Positions 44,047 through 52,735 of a DNA stretch of 64,000 bases are shown piece after piece. The first letter of the stretch is position 1, and every line of letters starts with the position of its first letter. Both the position numbers and the translations under genes were made by a program. This stretch comes from CAYUVH01 sp964448135 (GTDB lineage: Bacteria > Verrucomicrobiota > Verrucomicrobiia > Limisphaerales > UBA8199). The stretch is from positions 1 to 64,000 of the forward strand of contig CAYUVH010000011.1 of the NCBI GenBank assembly GCA_964448135.1, read 5' to 3'. Under the pieces are notes generated by a model. It had not been told where the DNA came from, searched no databases, and was given only the letters and a program-made list of their open reading frames with translations.

Positions 44047-47000
44047 TTATCTGGCCACCGCCGGCTGGCCTTCGGCGATCAAGCGCTTCAAATCCTGCGA
44101 GGCGTGGTCCAACCAGTCATTTCCCGGCAGCGAGTAGGGCCGGAAAGTCTCAATCGTCCCTTCGCGGTCGTTATATAGCAGCGCCCGGTGCAAGCCGAGC
44201 GTCCCCGCATCCGGGTTATCAATCAAGCTGGCCGAGTCGCCCGGGCTCATCTGGAAGAGGACGCGCATTTCAAATTCGCTCAGGTTCTTGCGTCCGAGGC
44301 AGCGCGTTACGTTGTTATAAGTGTCGCAGGTGGCCAGCGTGTGGATGCCGTGTGCCGGACCGTCACTGATGAGCTTCAGGAACGACGCTGACGCGCTGAC
44401 CTCCTCGGATTCGGTGCTCGAAAAACTGAACTCGTCCTCCTGCCGCAGCTTCTTCCAATTCTGCAGCCCAAAGACCAACAGGTACGTCTCGGGCGTTGAC
44501 GCGGCACTCGCCTCGTCGCGGCGTTTCAAATCGGCGGCCAGCCCGCCCAGCACTTCGCCGACGTTGCTGTTGTTCACGAGGGTGACCGGATGCGGGCACG
44601 CCTTGATCACGCGCTCGAAAAACTCGCGTTGCGGTGAACCGGGAGCCGAGCTATCGCATACCACAAAGGACACCTGCCCGCGCGGGTGCTGCGCCGAGAG
44701 CGAAATCATGGCGAGGCAGAGCATCGTCAACGCGGCCTCCTCGTTTTGCCCGACCACGATCAGGTTGTTGCCGCTCATCCGCTGGAAGGCCGCCTCGGTG
44801 GGGCCCTTGATCGAATTCGGCGAGCCGAGCCAAACGCGCGTGGTCGGCGAGACTTTTACATTTTCGGCGGCCAGCACTTCGCGCAGAGGCTCGCAGTCCT
44901 CGACACTGGCCGGCGCGTTGCCTTCGAAGACAAAAGGCGGGGGATACCGGCCGGGCTGCGCATCCGCTTTCGCGCGCACGTCCTGCAGCAGCCGATCGCG
45001 GACGGGTTCCGAGAGCCAGACGGTTTGGAAGGGGCTGTTGCCCTCGATGGAGCCGGCGGTGTCGTTGTAGATGCCCTCGCCCGGTCGAGTCAGCAGGCGG
45101 GGCGCGGGATTGTCCTGGTCCATGATGAGATAGGCGTCGGCTTCATTGCACTGAAGCGCGATGCGAATCACCATCTGGCCGATCGTGGCGCGCGCCAGCG
45201 TATAGGCGCCGCCCAGCGTCTGCGAGCCCAGCAGCACGTGGATGCCGAAGGCACGGCCCTGGCGGACGATGCGATCCAGGAGCACGGCGGCATTTTGCGA
45301 GATGCTGTCTTCCTCGACGAAAAATTCCTGGAATTCGTCGATCATCAGCAGCGACCGGGGCATCGGCTCCGTGCCCCCTGCCCGCTTGTAACCCGGCAAA
45401 TCCTGCGCTCCGCGCGCGCGGAACAAATCGCCGCGCCGGCGCAACTCCGCGTCCACCTTTTGCAGCACGCTCAGACCAAAGGCGCGGTCGCTCTCAATCG
45501 CCACGACGCGCGCGTGCGGGAGACGGCGGGCGCCGTAACACTTGAATTCGACACCTTTCTTGAAATCCACGAGATAGAACTCGACCTGATCGGGGCTGCA
45601 GCGCAACGCGAGGTTGGTAATGATGACGTGAAAGAGCGTGGACTTGCCGGAGCCGGTCTTGCCGGCGATCAACGCGTGCTGTCGCGTGGCCCGGCCGATG
45701 GCGAGGTATTGCAATTTCGTCGCGCCCGAGCGGCCGATGGGCACTTCGAGTTCCTCGGTGGTTTCCTCCTGCCACAATTCCCCGCGCGGCGGAGCGATTT
45801 GTTCGAAGGGAACTTCCACGCGGTTCGAGCCCTTGGAAGCTTCGCCGACCTGGTGCAACAGGCTGGTGGCGAGATCGGCGGGCGGCGGCGGGTCCAGCAC
45901 GAGCTTTACTCCCGGAGTCTGCCGGCCGGTCATTTCGAAACCACGCTCGGTGTGCGTGAGAGTGACGCTGTGCTTGCGCAATTCGTCGGGCACGAGTCCC
46001 TGCGGCAGCGCCTGGCGTTGATCCCAGTTGATGAGCGTGTAGACACCGCAGCGCGCGCCGCTCGACGCGATGTTGATCAGGCGCCGGCCGGCCACATCGG
46101 AAAAATTGACCGGGAACGACGCCACGACGAGGAAATGATATTTCTCGGCGATCGAGCCGGCCTGGGCGTTGTATTCCGCGATCGTGGGATACTCGTTGCG
46201 CAGATACATCTGAATGACCTTTTCCATGTGGTCGTTCAACTCGGCGAGCTTTTCCTCGATCTGGGCGGTTTGGGTCCAGATGCGGCTGTTGATGTTGCCC
46301 TCTTCGTAATCCGCGAGGTGCATCAGCCCGGCGAAGTTTTGTCCGAGCCCGACCGGATCAAAAATCGTGAAACTCAGTTTCGCCGCCGGGTTCGTGGACA
46401 GCAGTCGGAAGATGATGTTGTTGATCGCCGCAATGGCCTCCTCGCCGCCGGTCTTACCGGTTTCAAAAAGGATGGAACCGGCCTGCGGATAAATGAGCTG
46501 CAGCGGAGCGGTGAGCGTTTTGGGCAGCGGCAACGCAACGCGCTGGTCTCGCGGCGCGATGTCCGCCAGTCGCGCCAGGTCCACCTCCAACCGCCCGAAC
46601 TTCGCGGTGTTCGAGAAAGTCTCCGCTGGTTTCCAATTCTGCCAGGCGGGGTCATTCCAGGCCGGAAACAGCTCCGCGGCTGCCTTGTCCGCGGACTGAA
46701 TCGAATCGAGCAACGGCTGAATGGTGGTGCGGCATTCCTCGGAGAGCTTTTGCCAGCTCGCGTCGTGATCCGCCTTGAACTTCCCCATGCGTTCCGCGTG
46801 GCCCGCATCCAACTGCTTCAGCGCGGCCGTCGCCTTGGTCCGCAGTTCCGAGATGAGTTCCGTCGAATCGCGCTCGATGCGCGCGATTCTCATGCTGTGC
46901 AAATCCTCGTTTTTCTTTTGCAGGCGGACGCCCTTTTGGTCAATGGCCTCACGGCGATCGCTGCGCAGGCCCGCGCCTTCCTTCACGATCTGCTTCCATT

Positions 47001-47964
47001 CCTGGTCGAGGCTTCGCTGTTTGGACTCCAGATCGCCCTTGAGCTTCGCCTGCGTTTCCTGGTGCCAGACATCCGCGCGTTCCAGGCAGGCGTCGTGCAA
47101 GCGCCGCGCGAGGGCGAGGTCCGAGGCCAGCGCCGTTGCGGCTTTGCTGGCGCCGGTCCGCCCAATCGTGTGAATCACCATCACCACCACGACGATGGCT
47201 CCGAAAATAATTCCTGCCTGCTGCAGAGTGATCGGCCGCATCCCGATCGCCGACGGCGCCCAGACTGACGCGGCCAGGACTCCTGCCGCGAGGATGAAAA
47301 TGAGCCACGGCGGCACGAAACGAAAAACCTGCGGGAGAAGGTTCTGCTTGAACTTTGCGAGGTCGTCGCGGGTTCGCCCCAGCAACTTGTGCAATTCCTC
47401 CAACAACTGAGTTGCATCCGACGACATCGGCGTAGCCGGCCACGTTTTTGTTGGGGACAACATCCTCCGGAACGCCCCGTAACCACGAAATGCCTTTCGC
47501 GCCTGGATTTCCAAACCGACAAATTCCCCACGGGTTTCGGTCAGGTCGGTGTGCAAATTCTCGACGAAGGCAGCCGCCTCGGCCAGGCCCGCGGTCCGTT
47601 TGCGTTCCGCTTCCAGCGATGCTTCCTGCAAACGATGCTTCCGCTTGCCCTCTTGCAGGCCAACGGCCTCCACGCCCTTCTCGCGGACGGTCTGGTAAAT
47701 CTTGTGCAACGAGGCTTTGCGCTTCTGGAAATGCGCTTCGGCGCCGGCTTTCGCCGTCTCCAAATCGCTCTCCGCTATCGCCAGCGCCTCGGCAGCCTCC
47801 GTCTCCTGCTTTTCCCGCGCGGCCTTGTACGCCTTCGCTTCGCCGTTCGAGCGGACTTGGTATTCGTTCTCGATTCGTTCTTCGCGCTCCGCGAAATTGC
47901 GCAATGCCTCGCGCAGACGGTCCAATTGCTCCCTGATTTCGTTCACCCCGGGCCGTTTACTCAC
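44047..47964 (-). CDS. FtsK/SpoIIIE ATPase, type VII secretion-like (EccC/EssC-type)
   Basis: 1305 residues. Residues 1-165 are charged coiled coil. Two membrane helices lie at about 218-240 and 248-267, then a second coiled coil at 270-420. Three ATPase-type modules follow. D1 (about 455-650) is degenerate: ETGKTGGEEA stands at the Walker A position and HFLVVASF at Walker B. D2 (about 740-960) is intact: Walker A AGKTGSGKST (767-776) and Walker B RSLLMIDEFQEF. D3 (about 1040-1300) is degenerate (VVGQNEEAAL; YLLVFGLQN). Three tandem modules behind membrane helices are the layout of EccC/EssC motors. Its start overlaps the upstream WXG-like gene by 8 bp. Secretion of the WXG proteins is inferred from context. 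Confidence 0.85.
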   Translation of the reverse strand: MSKRPGVNEIREQLDRLREALRNFAEREERIENEYQVRSNGEAKAYKAAREKQETEAAEALAIAESDLETAKAGAEAHFQKRKASLHKIYQTVREKGVEAVGLQEGKRKHRLQEASLEAERKRTAGLAEAAAFVENLHTDLTETRGEFVGLEIQARKAFRGYGAFRRMLSPTKTWPATPMSSDATQLLEELHKLLGRTRDDLAKFKQNLLPQVFRFVPPWLIFILAAGVLAASVWAPSAIGMRPITLQQAGIIFGAIVVVVMVIHTIGRTGASKAATALASDLALARRLHDACLERADVWHQETQAKLKGDLESKQRSLDQEWKQIVKEGAGLRSDRREAIDQKGVRLQKKNEDLHSMRIARIERDSTELISELRTKATAALKQLDAGHAERMGKFKADHDASWQKLSEECRTTIQPLLDSIQSADKAAAELFPAWNDPAWQNWKPAETFSNTAKFGRLEVDLARLADIAPRDQRVALPLPKTLTAPLQLIYPQAGSILFETGKTGGEEAIAAINNIIFRLLSTNPAAKLSFTIFDPVGLGQNFAGLMHLADYEEGNINSRIWTQTAQIEEKLAELNDHMEKVIQMYLRNEYPTIAEYNAQAGSIAEKYHFLVVASFPVNFSDVAGRRLINIASSGARCGVYTLINWDQRQALPQGLVPDELRKHSVTLTHTERGFEMTGRQTPGVKLVLDPPPPADLATSLLHQVGEASKGSNRVEVPFEQIAPPRGELWQEETTEELEVPIGRSGATKLQYLAIGRATRQHALIAGKTGSGKSTLFHVIITNLALRCSPDQVEFYLVDFKKGVEFKCYGARRLPHARVVAIESDRAFGLSVLQKVDAELRRRGDLFRARGAQDLPGYKRAGGTEPMPRSLLMIDEFQEFFVEEDSISQNAAVLLDRIVRQGRAFGIHVLLGSQTLGGAYTLARATIGQMVIRIALQCNEADAYLIMDQDNPAPRLLTRPGEGIYNDTAGSIEGNSPFQTVWLSEPVRDRLLQDVRAKADAQPGRYPPPFVFEGNAPASVEDCEPLREVLAAENVKVSPTTRVWLGSPNSIKGPTEAAFQRMSGNNLIVVGQNEEAALTMLCLAMISLSAQHPRGQVSFVVCDSSAPGSPQREFFERVIKACPHPVTLVNNSNVGEVLGGLAADLKRRDEASAASTPETYLLVFGLQNWKKLRQEDEFSFSSTESEEVSASASFLKLISDGPAHGIHTLATCDTYNNVTRCLGRKNLSEFEMRVLFQMSPGDSASLIDNPDAGTLGLHRALLYNDREGTIETFRPYSLPGNDWLDHASQDLKRLIAEGQPAVAR

Positions 47965-48169
47965 AGTCGCTCCTCACTTTGGTCAATAGTTGGTCCAGCT
48001 TTTCAATCGCCGGAATCGTCCGGTCCACGCGCGCGAGCAACTCATCAATGAATCGCCGCTCGAACTCCTCGCCCTTGCTGTCGCGCCAGTAGTTGCGCGT
48101 CTCCTCCCAGTGCAACGCCAGATCGCGCGTGATGGCCGAGACCTGGTTTTTGCTTCCGCTCAAACTCAT
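47957..48169 (-). CDS. Second small WXG-like protein
   Basis: 70 residues. Two predicted helices flank a turn with W-x-D: HWEETRNYWRDSKGEEFERR, then LLARVDRTIPAIEKLDQLLT. The pattern W-R-D-x2-G-x2-F matches the WXG100 hairpin turn, with D in place of G as in the first gene (W-Q-D). The N-terminal helix is shorter than in classic EsxA/EsxB. The start overlaps the coiled-coil gene by ATGA and its end overlaps the FtsK gene by 8 bp. I infer a small substrate or adaptor of the ATPase. Confidence 0.65.
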   Translation of the reverse strand: MSLSGSKNQVSAITRDLALHWEETRNYWRDSKGEEFERRFIDELLARVDRTIPAIEKLDQLLTKVRSDCE

Positions 48170-48753
48170 GGCGCCTCCCCTTCAGTATTCCCGGTTGCCG
48201 GTGCGGTTGGTGGCGCCCCTGCTTCGTTTTGAACCGATTCTGCGGTCGGCGCGGTCGTGGGGGCGGTGCCGCTCGACATGGGTTTCACCTGGGCATACTC
48301 CTCTAGCGTCCGAATGGTTTCCGCCAGGTACACGATCGCCTTGGTTATTTCACTGATGACAAATCCGTTTAGTTGCTCGATTTGCTTGAGCATCGGTTCG
48401 GCGCGGTTATCAAGGTCCCCATCCCAACCCTTCACCTTGCGGCGTTTCTCCTCGGCGTCGTTGCAGGCGCGCTGCGCCCGTTGCACGGCCATGAAGTGCA
48501 GCGCGGACGCCTCCTGCATGTTGGAGAGTTTCGCGCTGAACAGGGCCTGCTGCGCTTCTTCGAGGGCCCGGCGGCGGAGTTTGAATTCCCGTTCCCAGTG
48601 CATGCGTTGCTGGCTTTGGAGCCAGATGCGGGTGCGGTTCACTTCTTCGCTGCCCTCGTCGAGCGCGGGGCGCATTTTGCTGAGATAAAGAATCAGCTTG
48701 GCCCGGAAGGATTCCAGGGCGTCTATCGAAGTGACCTGGGCGCGAACGGGCAT
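48166..48753 (-). CDS. Coiled-coil protein of the WXG/FtsK operon
   Basis: 195 residues, almost entirely helical up to about residue 155 (WLQSQQRMHWEREFKLRRRA, LEEAQQALFSAKLSNMQEAS, LKQIEQLNGFVISEITKAIV), then a proline/threonine-rich disordered tail. There is no signal peptide or membrane segment. It lies 5 bp after the WXG100 gene and overlaps the next gene by 4 bp. I recognise no family. A chaperone or a long WXG/LXG-like partner of the secretion motor is conceivable. Confidence 0.7.
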   Translation of the reverse strand: MPVRAQVTSIDALESFRAKLILYLSKMRPALDEGSEEVNRTRIWLQSQQRMHWEREFKLRRRALEEAQQALFSAKLSNMQEASALHFMAVQRAQRACNDAEEKRRKVKGWDGDLDNRAEPMLKQIEQLNGFVISEITKAIVYLAETIRTLEEYAQVKPMSSGTAPTTAPTAESVQNEAGAPPTAPATGNTEGEAP

Positions 48754-48758
48754 GCGAA

Positions 48759-49031
48759 TCAGCGTTGGTTTAAATACTCCTCGATGCGCTGGGCCTTGCG
48801 CAGCAGATACGGTGAATGTTGCTTGGACAACTCGATGAATTTCTTCAGGGCCTTCATGGCCTGGCGGAATTCCTCGGCGAACTTCTCATGCTCCTGGTCC
48901 TGCCAGGTTTCACCCAGGCCGCCGAAACGCGACTGCAACATGACCAACCGGTTTTCGAGGTCGGTATTGAATCGGTTTAGCTCCTCGGCGAAGCGCCGCA
49001 CCTTCTCGGGATCCATTACTGCCTGGGCCAT
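48759..49031 (-). CDS. WXG100-like protein (EsxA/YukE type)
   Basis: 90 residues, the size of EsxA-family proteins, with no signal peptide. Helix 1 runs VRRFAEELNRFNTDLENRLV, the turn is GGLGETWQDQEHEKFAEEF, and helix 2 continues to the C-terminus (RKAQRIEEYLNQR). The Trp of the WXG turn is present, with W-Q-D instead of W-x-G, a variant seen in WXG100-like proteins outside Actinobacteria and Firmicutes. It is the first gene of a four-gene operon ending in the FtsK-type ATPase, the context expected of a type VII secretion substrate. Confidence 0.82.
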   Translation of the reverse strand: MAQAVMDPEKVRRFAEELNRFNTDLENRLVMLQSRFGGLGETWQDQEHEKFAEEFRQAMKALKKFIELSKQHSPYLLRKAQRIEEYLNQR

Positions 49032-49198
49032 AGGTTTCTACTTTCGTCCAGTTTAGTTTGCGTTGCCGCTTCAACATAGCCGCCCTGCCCGCCTTTTGCC
49101 ACCACAGCTTTTTGACGAATGCGATAATACGCCCGACTCCTCGCTTGACTGGGCCCGGGCAATTCCGGATTTTGCTCTCAGGGTCCAGCCAACAAACC

Positions 49199-49492
49199 AT
49201 GCGCATCGTCGCCGTCATTTTTTCCGCGGTCGGTTTATACTTCCTTCTGCGGCGACTGGACCTCTATTTCCAAATCATACCCCTCCACGTTTATGGCAGC
49301 GAGGGCGGGTTGGTCGAGATTGGCACGGACATGATTCTGGGTGTCGGCGCGAGCACCATGGCGGCGGTACTGGCTTTTGTTTACCTCGTGCGCACACGTG
49401 CGGCTGGCGGCGGGTTCAAGACGTCCGCGGTCATCCTGCTTGCGTGGTGTTGTTTGTTGCTGATGGGTTTTATTGGGTCTCTGGGATTATGA
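49199..49492 (+). CDS. Small three-helix membrane protein
   Basis: 97 residues from ATG 49199. Three hydrophobic segments: MRIVAVIFSAVGLYFLL, MILGVGASTMAAVLAFVYL, and VILLAWCCLLLMGFIGSLGL. It is divergent from the WXG100 operon across a 167-bp gap. No family is recognised. The HEAT-repeat gene follows 32 bp downstream. Confidence 0.55.
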   Translation: MRIVAVIFSAVGLYFLLRRLDLYFQIIPLHVYGSEGGLVEIGTDMILGVGASTMAAVLAFVYLVRTRAAGGGFKTSAVILLAWCCLLLMGFIGSLGL

Positions 49493-49524
49493 GGGCGGAA
49501 TTGGGTGGAGACAGGAGGGGACGC

Positions 49525-50436
49525 ATGAGGACGCGCTTCACGATTATCCTGGGCGTGCTCGTGGTCGTCTTCGGGGCGGGGAGATTGGGGCTGACTTTTT
49601 CGCGGGGCGAACCCGAGCCCACCTACGGTGGCAAACCGTTGCGAGACTGGCTTATCAGCTTTGACGCGCCCCACGGAACGGCAGAATACAACTCGGCGGA
49701 GAACGCCATCCGGCTGATGGGCACCAACGCCTTGCCCACGCTCATTCGTTGTCTCCGAAAGAAGGATCCGCCATTCCACAATCAGTGGATCAATCTGCTG
49801 GCGAAGTTGCATTTATTGCACGGCCGGGTGGATTACGCCATGTTCACTCATCGCCGCGCGGGGATTGCCTGATCGGTTCTTGGAGGGGCGGGAGCGCCGG
49901 CTTTCCCGGCGATGGCCGAAGCCATGAACGATCCGCAGGCAGCGCACGAGGTTGGCAATGCGCTTTCCCGGATGATGCCAGCGAGCATTCCGACTTTGAC
50001 GAATGTGCTGGCCAATGGAAACGCGAGAGCCCGAAGCAGCGCGGCATCCGCGTTGATTACCGCCGGCTCCCATCGGGCCTTCGAACCGGCGGCGCGGACT
50101 GCGTTGCTCGCCGCGTTGCACGATCCAGATTCCGGAGTGAGAATGAGCGCGGCCAGCGCCTTTCAGTTTTGGAATGGGCATTTGGACATAGTTGTCCCCG
50201 CATTGGCGGAGGCTTTGAAAGATCCAGCTCCGAATGTTCGCGGCAACGCCGTCACGGCTCTCGGCAGGCTGGGCCACTCCGCCAAGGCCGCGGCGCCAGA
50301 TGTGGTGAGGCTGCTCGCAGACACAAACAGCTACGGTTATCCGGATGGATCGTTAAGTAATCGTGCCGCGGCCATGTTGCTGATGATTGACCCGGACGCG
50401 GCGAAAGCCGCAGGGATACGCCAAGCCAGCCACTGA
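49525..50436 (+). pseudogene. HEAT-repeat protein gene interrupted by an in-frame TGA
   Basis: A start at ATG 49525 has a strong AGGAGG site 5-7 nt upstream and a signal-like helix (FTIILGVLVVVFGAGRLGL). The family landmark YGGKPLRDWLISFDAP follows, then HEAT-like units. At 49870-49872 the frame meets TGA; the same frame then continues without other stops to 50436 (SVLGGAGAPAFPAMAEAMND ... AAAPDVVRLLADTNSYG), clearly the rest of the same repeat array. A TGG-to-TGA change would explain it. It may be a recent pseudogene, a sequencing error, or a downstream restart (ATG 49912). The intact protein would have about 303 residues. Confidence 0.75.
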
Positions 50437-50524
50437 TGGCTGGATTTTTCCGCTGACTTGGGGCATAGTGTCGCGCGGTGGACGCAGGAAATGGCGGACG
50501 CCGCAAGGCACTCGAAACACGCTC

Positions 50525-51808
50525 ATGGCAACGTATTACGCACGCGGTGGCACCGCCGATAACATCAGCCGGCCGGATAAACGCAAGGCGCTCGACCTTG
50601 CCTTGAAAGTCATCGGCCGCAAGCTTCGGCGCGTGCTCCTCGTGCCCCCTGATCATACGCGGCTCAATTCCAATGCCGGTGAACTGACTTATCTGCTTTA
50701 CCAGATGCTTTCGCCGGAGGTGGAGGTGGATGTGATGCCGGCGCTCGGCACGCACTCGGCGATGAATGAGAAGCAATTGCGAATGATGTTTGGGCGAACC
50801 ATTCCGTGCGAGCGATTCAAGGTGCACGATTGGCGCAATGGCATTCGCAAGGTGGGCGAAGTGCCGGCTGCCCTGCTGCGCGAATGGTCGGGCGGCTTGG
50901 TTGAGGAGTCCGTCGATGTGGAGGTGGACAATATTCTTTTCGGCGGTTACGACCTGATTCTATCCATCGGCCAGGTGGTGCCCCACGAGGTGGTTGGCCT
51001 GGCCAACTACACGAAGAACATGGTCGTGGGCATCGGCGGCACTGACATGATCAACAAGTCGCACTTCCTGGGCGCGGCTTACGGGATGGAACGCATCATG
51101 GGGCGGGTCGAGAATCCCGTACGGCGGCTTTTTGATCATGCGGCGGCAACGTTCCTCGGCGAATTGCCGATCGTCTATGTGCTCACCGTGATGGAGAAGG
51201 ACAAGGGCGGCAACGGGATGCTCATGCGCGGGCTGTACGTGGGCGACGACTCCGAGACTTTTACGCTCGCGGCGAAGCTTTCGCAGAAGGTGAATTTCGA
51301 TTTGCTCGATCATCCGCTGAAGAAAGTGGTGGTGTCGCTCGACCCGCATGAATTCAAGAGCACGTGGCTGGGGAACAAGGCGGTGTATCGCACACGCATG
51401 GCGATGGCGGACGGCGGCGAACTGCTGATCCTGGCCCCGGGGTTGAAGGAATTTGGCGAGGATCCGGAGATTGACCGGCTGATCCGCAAATACGGTTACC
51501 GCGGCACGCCGGCGACTCTGGCCGCGGTGAAGGAAAACGAAGAGCTGCGCCACAATCTGAGCGCGGCCGCGCATTTGATCCACGGATCATCCGAGGGGCG
51601 ATTCAGGATTGTCTATTGCCCGGGACCGAAGATGTCGGCCGAAGAGATTCGTTCGGTGGGGTTTGAGGCGGGAGAGTTGCAGCCGACGATGAAGCATTAT
51701 CGGCCGGAGCAGCTCAAGGACGGGTTCAACCAGATGCCGGATGGGGAGGAGATCTTCTATATCAGCAATCCGGCGCTGGGGCTTTGGGCGCTACGGAGTC
51801 AATTCTGA
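50525..51808 (+). CDS. LarA-like (DUF2088) nickel-dependent racemase/epimerase
   Basis: 427 residues from ATG 50525. The LarA superfamily core is seen in LLVPPDHTRLNSNAGEL, MPALGTHSAMNEKQLR, ILSIGQVVPHEVVGLANYTK (catalytic-type His) and GIGGTDMINKSHFLGAAYG (the Lys that holds the nickel-pincer cofactor is expected in this area). LarA proteins racemise or epimerise 2-hydroxyacids. The cofactor genes larB, larC and larE are not in the window. The substrate is likely to differ from lactate, since the family is diverse. Confidence 0.8.
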   Translation: MATYYARGGTADNISRPDKRKALDLALKVIGRKLRRVLLVPPDHTRLNSNAGELTYLLYQMLSPEVEVDVMPALGTHSAMNEKQLRMMFGRTIPCERFKVHDWRNGIRKVGEVPAALLREWSGGLVEESVDVEVDNILFGGYDLILSIGQVVPHEVVGLANYTKNMVVGIGGTDMINKSHFLGAAYGMERIMGRVENPVRRLFDHAAATFLGELPIVYVLTVMEKDKGGNGMLMRGLYVGDDSETFTLAAKLSQKVNFDLLDHPLKKVVVSLDPHEFKSTWLGNKAVYRTRMAMADGGELLILAPGLKEFGEDPEIDRLIRKYGYRGTPATLAAVKENEELRHNLSAAAHLIHGSSEGRFRIVYCPGPKMSAEEIRSVGFEAGELQPTMKHYRPEQLKDGFNQMPDGEEIFYISNPALGLWALRSQF

Positions 51809-51835
51809 CCCGTAGGAGACTCCTCACGTCTTCTC

Positions 51836-52735
51836 CTATAAAGCCTTGAAGCGTCCGGATCGCCACTCACCGTCGGTCAATGCTTCGATGAGGCGCAGGC
51901 CGGCGCGTTCGTAGGCTTGCTTCACGGAGTCGAATTGTTCGCGGAGAATTCCGGCGACGATGAGTGATCCGTTCGGTTTTAAGCTTCCGAGAATTCGACT
52001 ACGTTCGCTGATCAAAAGATCTGCCGTCAGGTTGGCGCAGACCACTTGATACCGGACCTTGCTTCGGACCGCCATTTTCATCAGATCGAAATGGCGGAAG
52101 GCTATTTTTTGCTCCGCTCGATTACGGCGTGCGTTGGCTTGGGCGATGCGCACGGCTTCAGGATCATTGTCCACGGCGTGGATGGGAGTGTAGCCGAGCT
52201 TTGCCGCCGCGATCGCCAGGATGCCGGAGCCGGTGCCCAGATCGAGGAGCGAGCCGTGCGCGCCGGCCTCACGCAATTGCGCGATCTGGCGGAGACAGAA
52301 CGCAGTGGTCGGATGCTGGCCGGTGCCGAAACTCAGGCCGGGATTCAGCGTGACGACGGCCTGGCCTGGTTTGGCTTTGCGTTTGATCCAGCCAGGCTGC
52401 ACGAGCAAGGTCCGGCCGATCTCGATTACTGGAAAGTGGCGTTTCCATGACTCCGCCCAATCTTCATTTTTGAGGCGCGACAACGTGGGCGGCTCCGTGC
52501 CGATTTGAAGTCCGCAACGGGAGAGTTGCTTCCACGAGCCGGCGATCTCGCGCCGGCGCCCTTCCGTCCACACCGGTTTTTGCCGCAGATAAAGCGAGAC
52601 GGTCGTTCGTTGCGTTTTTTCGTCGGCGAAGACGGACGGTGGTTGACCGAAAGTCTGCGTCAGCCATTCGACCACTACTTCCTCGGCTTCCGCCGAAGTC
52701 ACGACCGAGAGCATCCAAAGAGAGCGTTGTGTCAC
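51836..52735 (-). CDS. prmA: Ribosomal protein L11 methyltransferase
   Basis: 299 residues, with a GTG start at 52735 (GGAG just upstream); ATG 52714 is an alternative. The N-terminal L11-binding domain (LWMLSVVTSAEAEEVVVEWL) precedes the SAM-binding Rossmann domain with LNPGLSFGTGQHPTTAFCLR, SLLDLGTGSGILAIAAAKLG, HAVDNDPEAVRIAQANARRN and VVCANLTADLLI in place of the usual NIL motif. It trimethylates ribosomal protein L11. It is convergent with the LarA-like gene. Confidence 0.92.
   Translation of the reverse strand: MTQRSLWMLSVVTSAEAEEVVVEWLTQTFGQPPSVFADEKTQRTTVSLYLRQKPVWTEGRRREIAGSWKQLSRCGLQIGTEPPTLSRLKNEDWAESWKRHFPVIEIGRTLLVQPGWIKRKAKPGQAVVTLNPGLSFGTGQHPTTAFCLRQIAQLREAGAHGSLLDLGTGSGILAIAAAKLGYTPIHAVDNDPEAVRIAQANARRNRAEQKIAFRHFDLMKMAVRSKVRYQVVCANLTADLLISERSRILGSLKPNGSLIVAGILREQFDSVKQAYERAGLRLIEALTDGEWRSGRFKAL

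Noticed and set aside
44686..47268. An 860-residue open frame on the plus strand
   Set aside because: It is antisense to the FtsK-type ATPase gene and results from high GC and codon bias. Its translation has no domain and a shuffled-looking composition.
51813..51838. Terminator between the larA-like gene and prmA
   Set aside because: Arms of only 7 bp with a 12-nt loop and no T-tract; the right arm overlaps the prmA stop codon.
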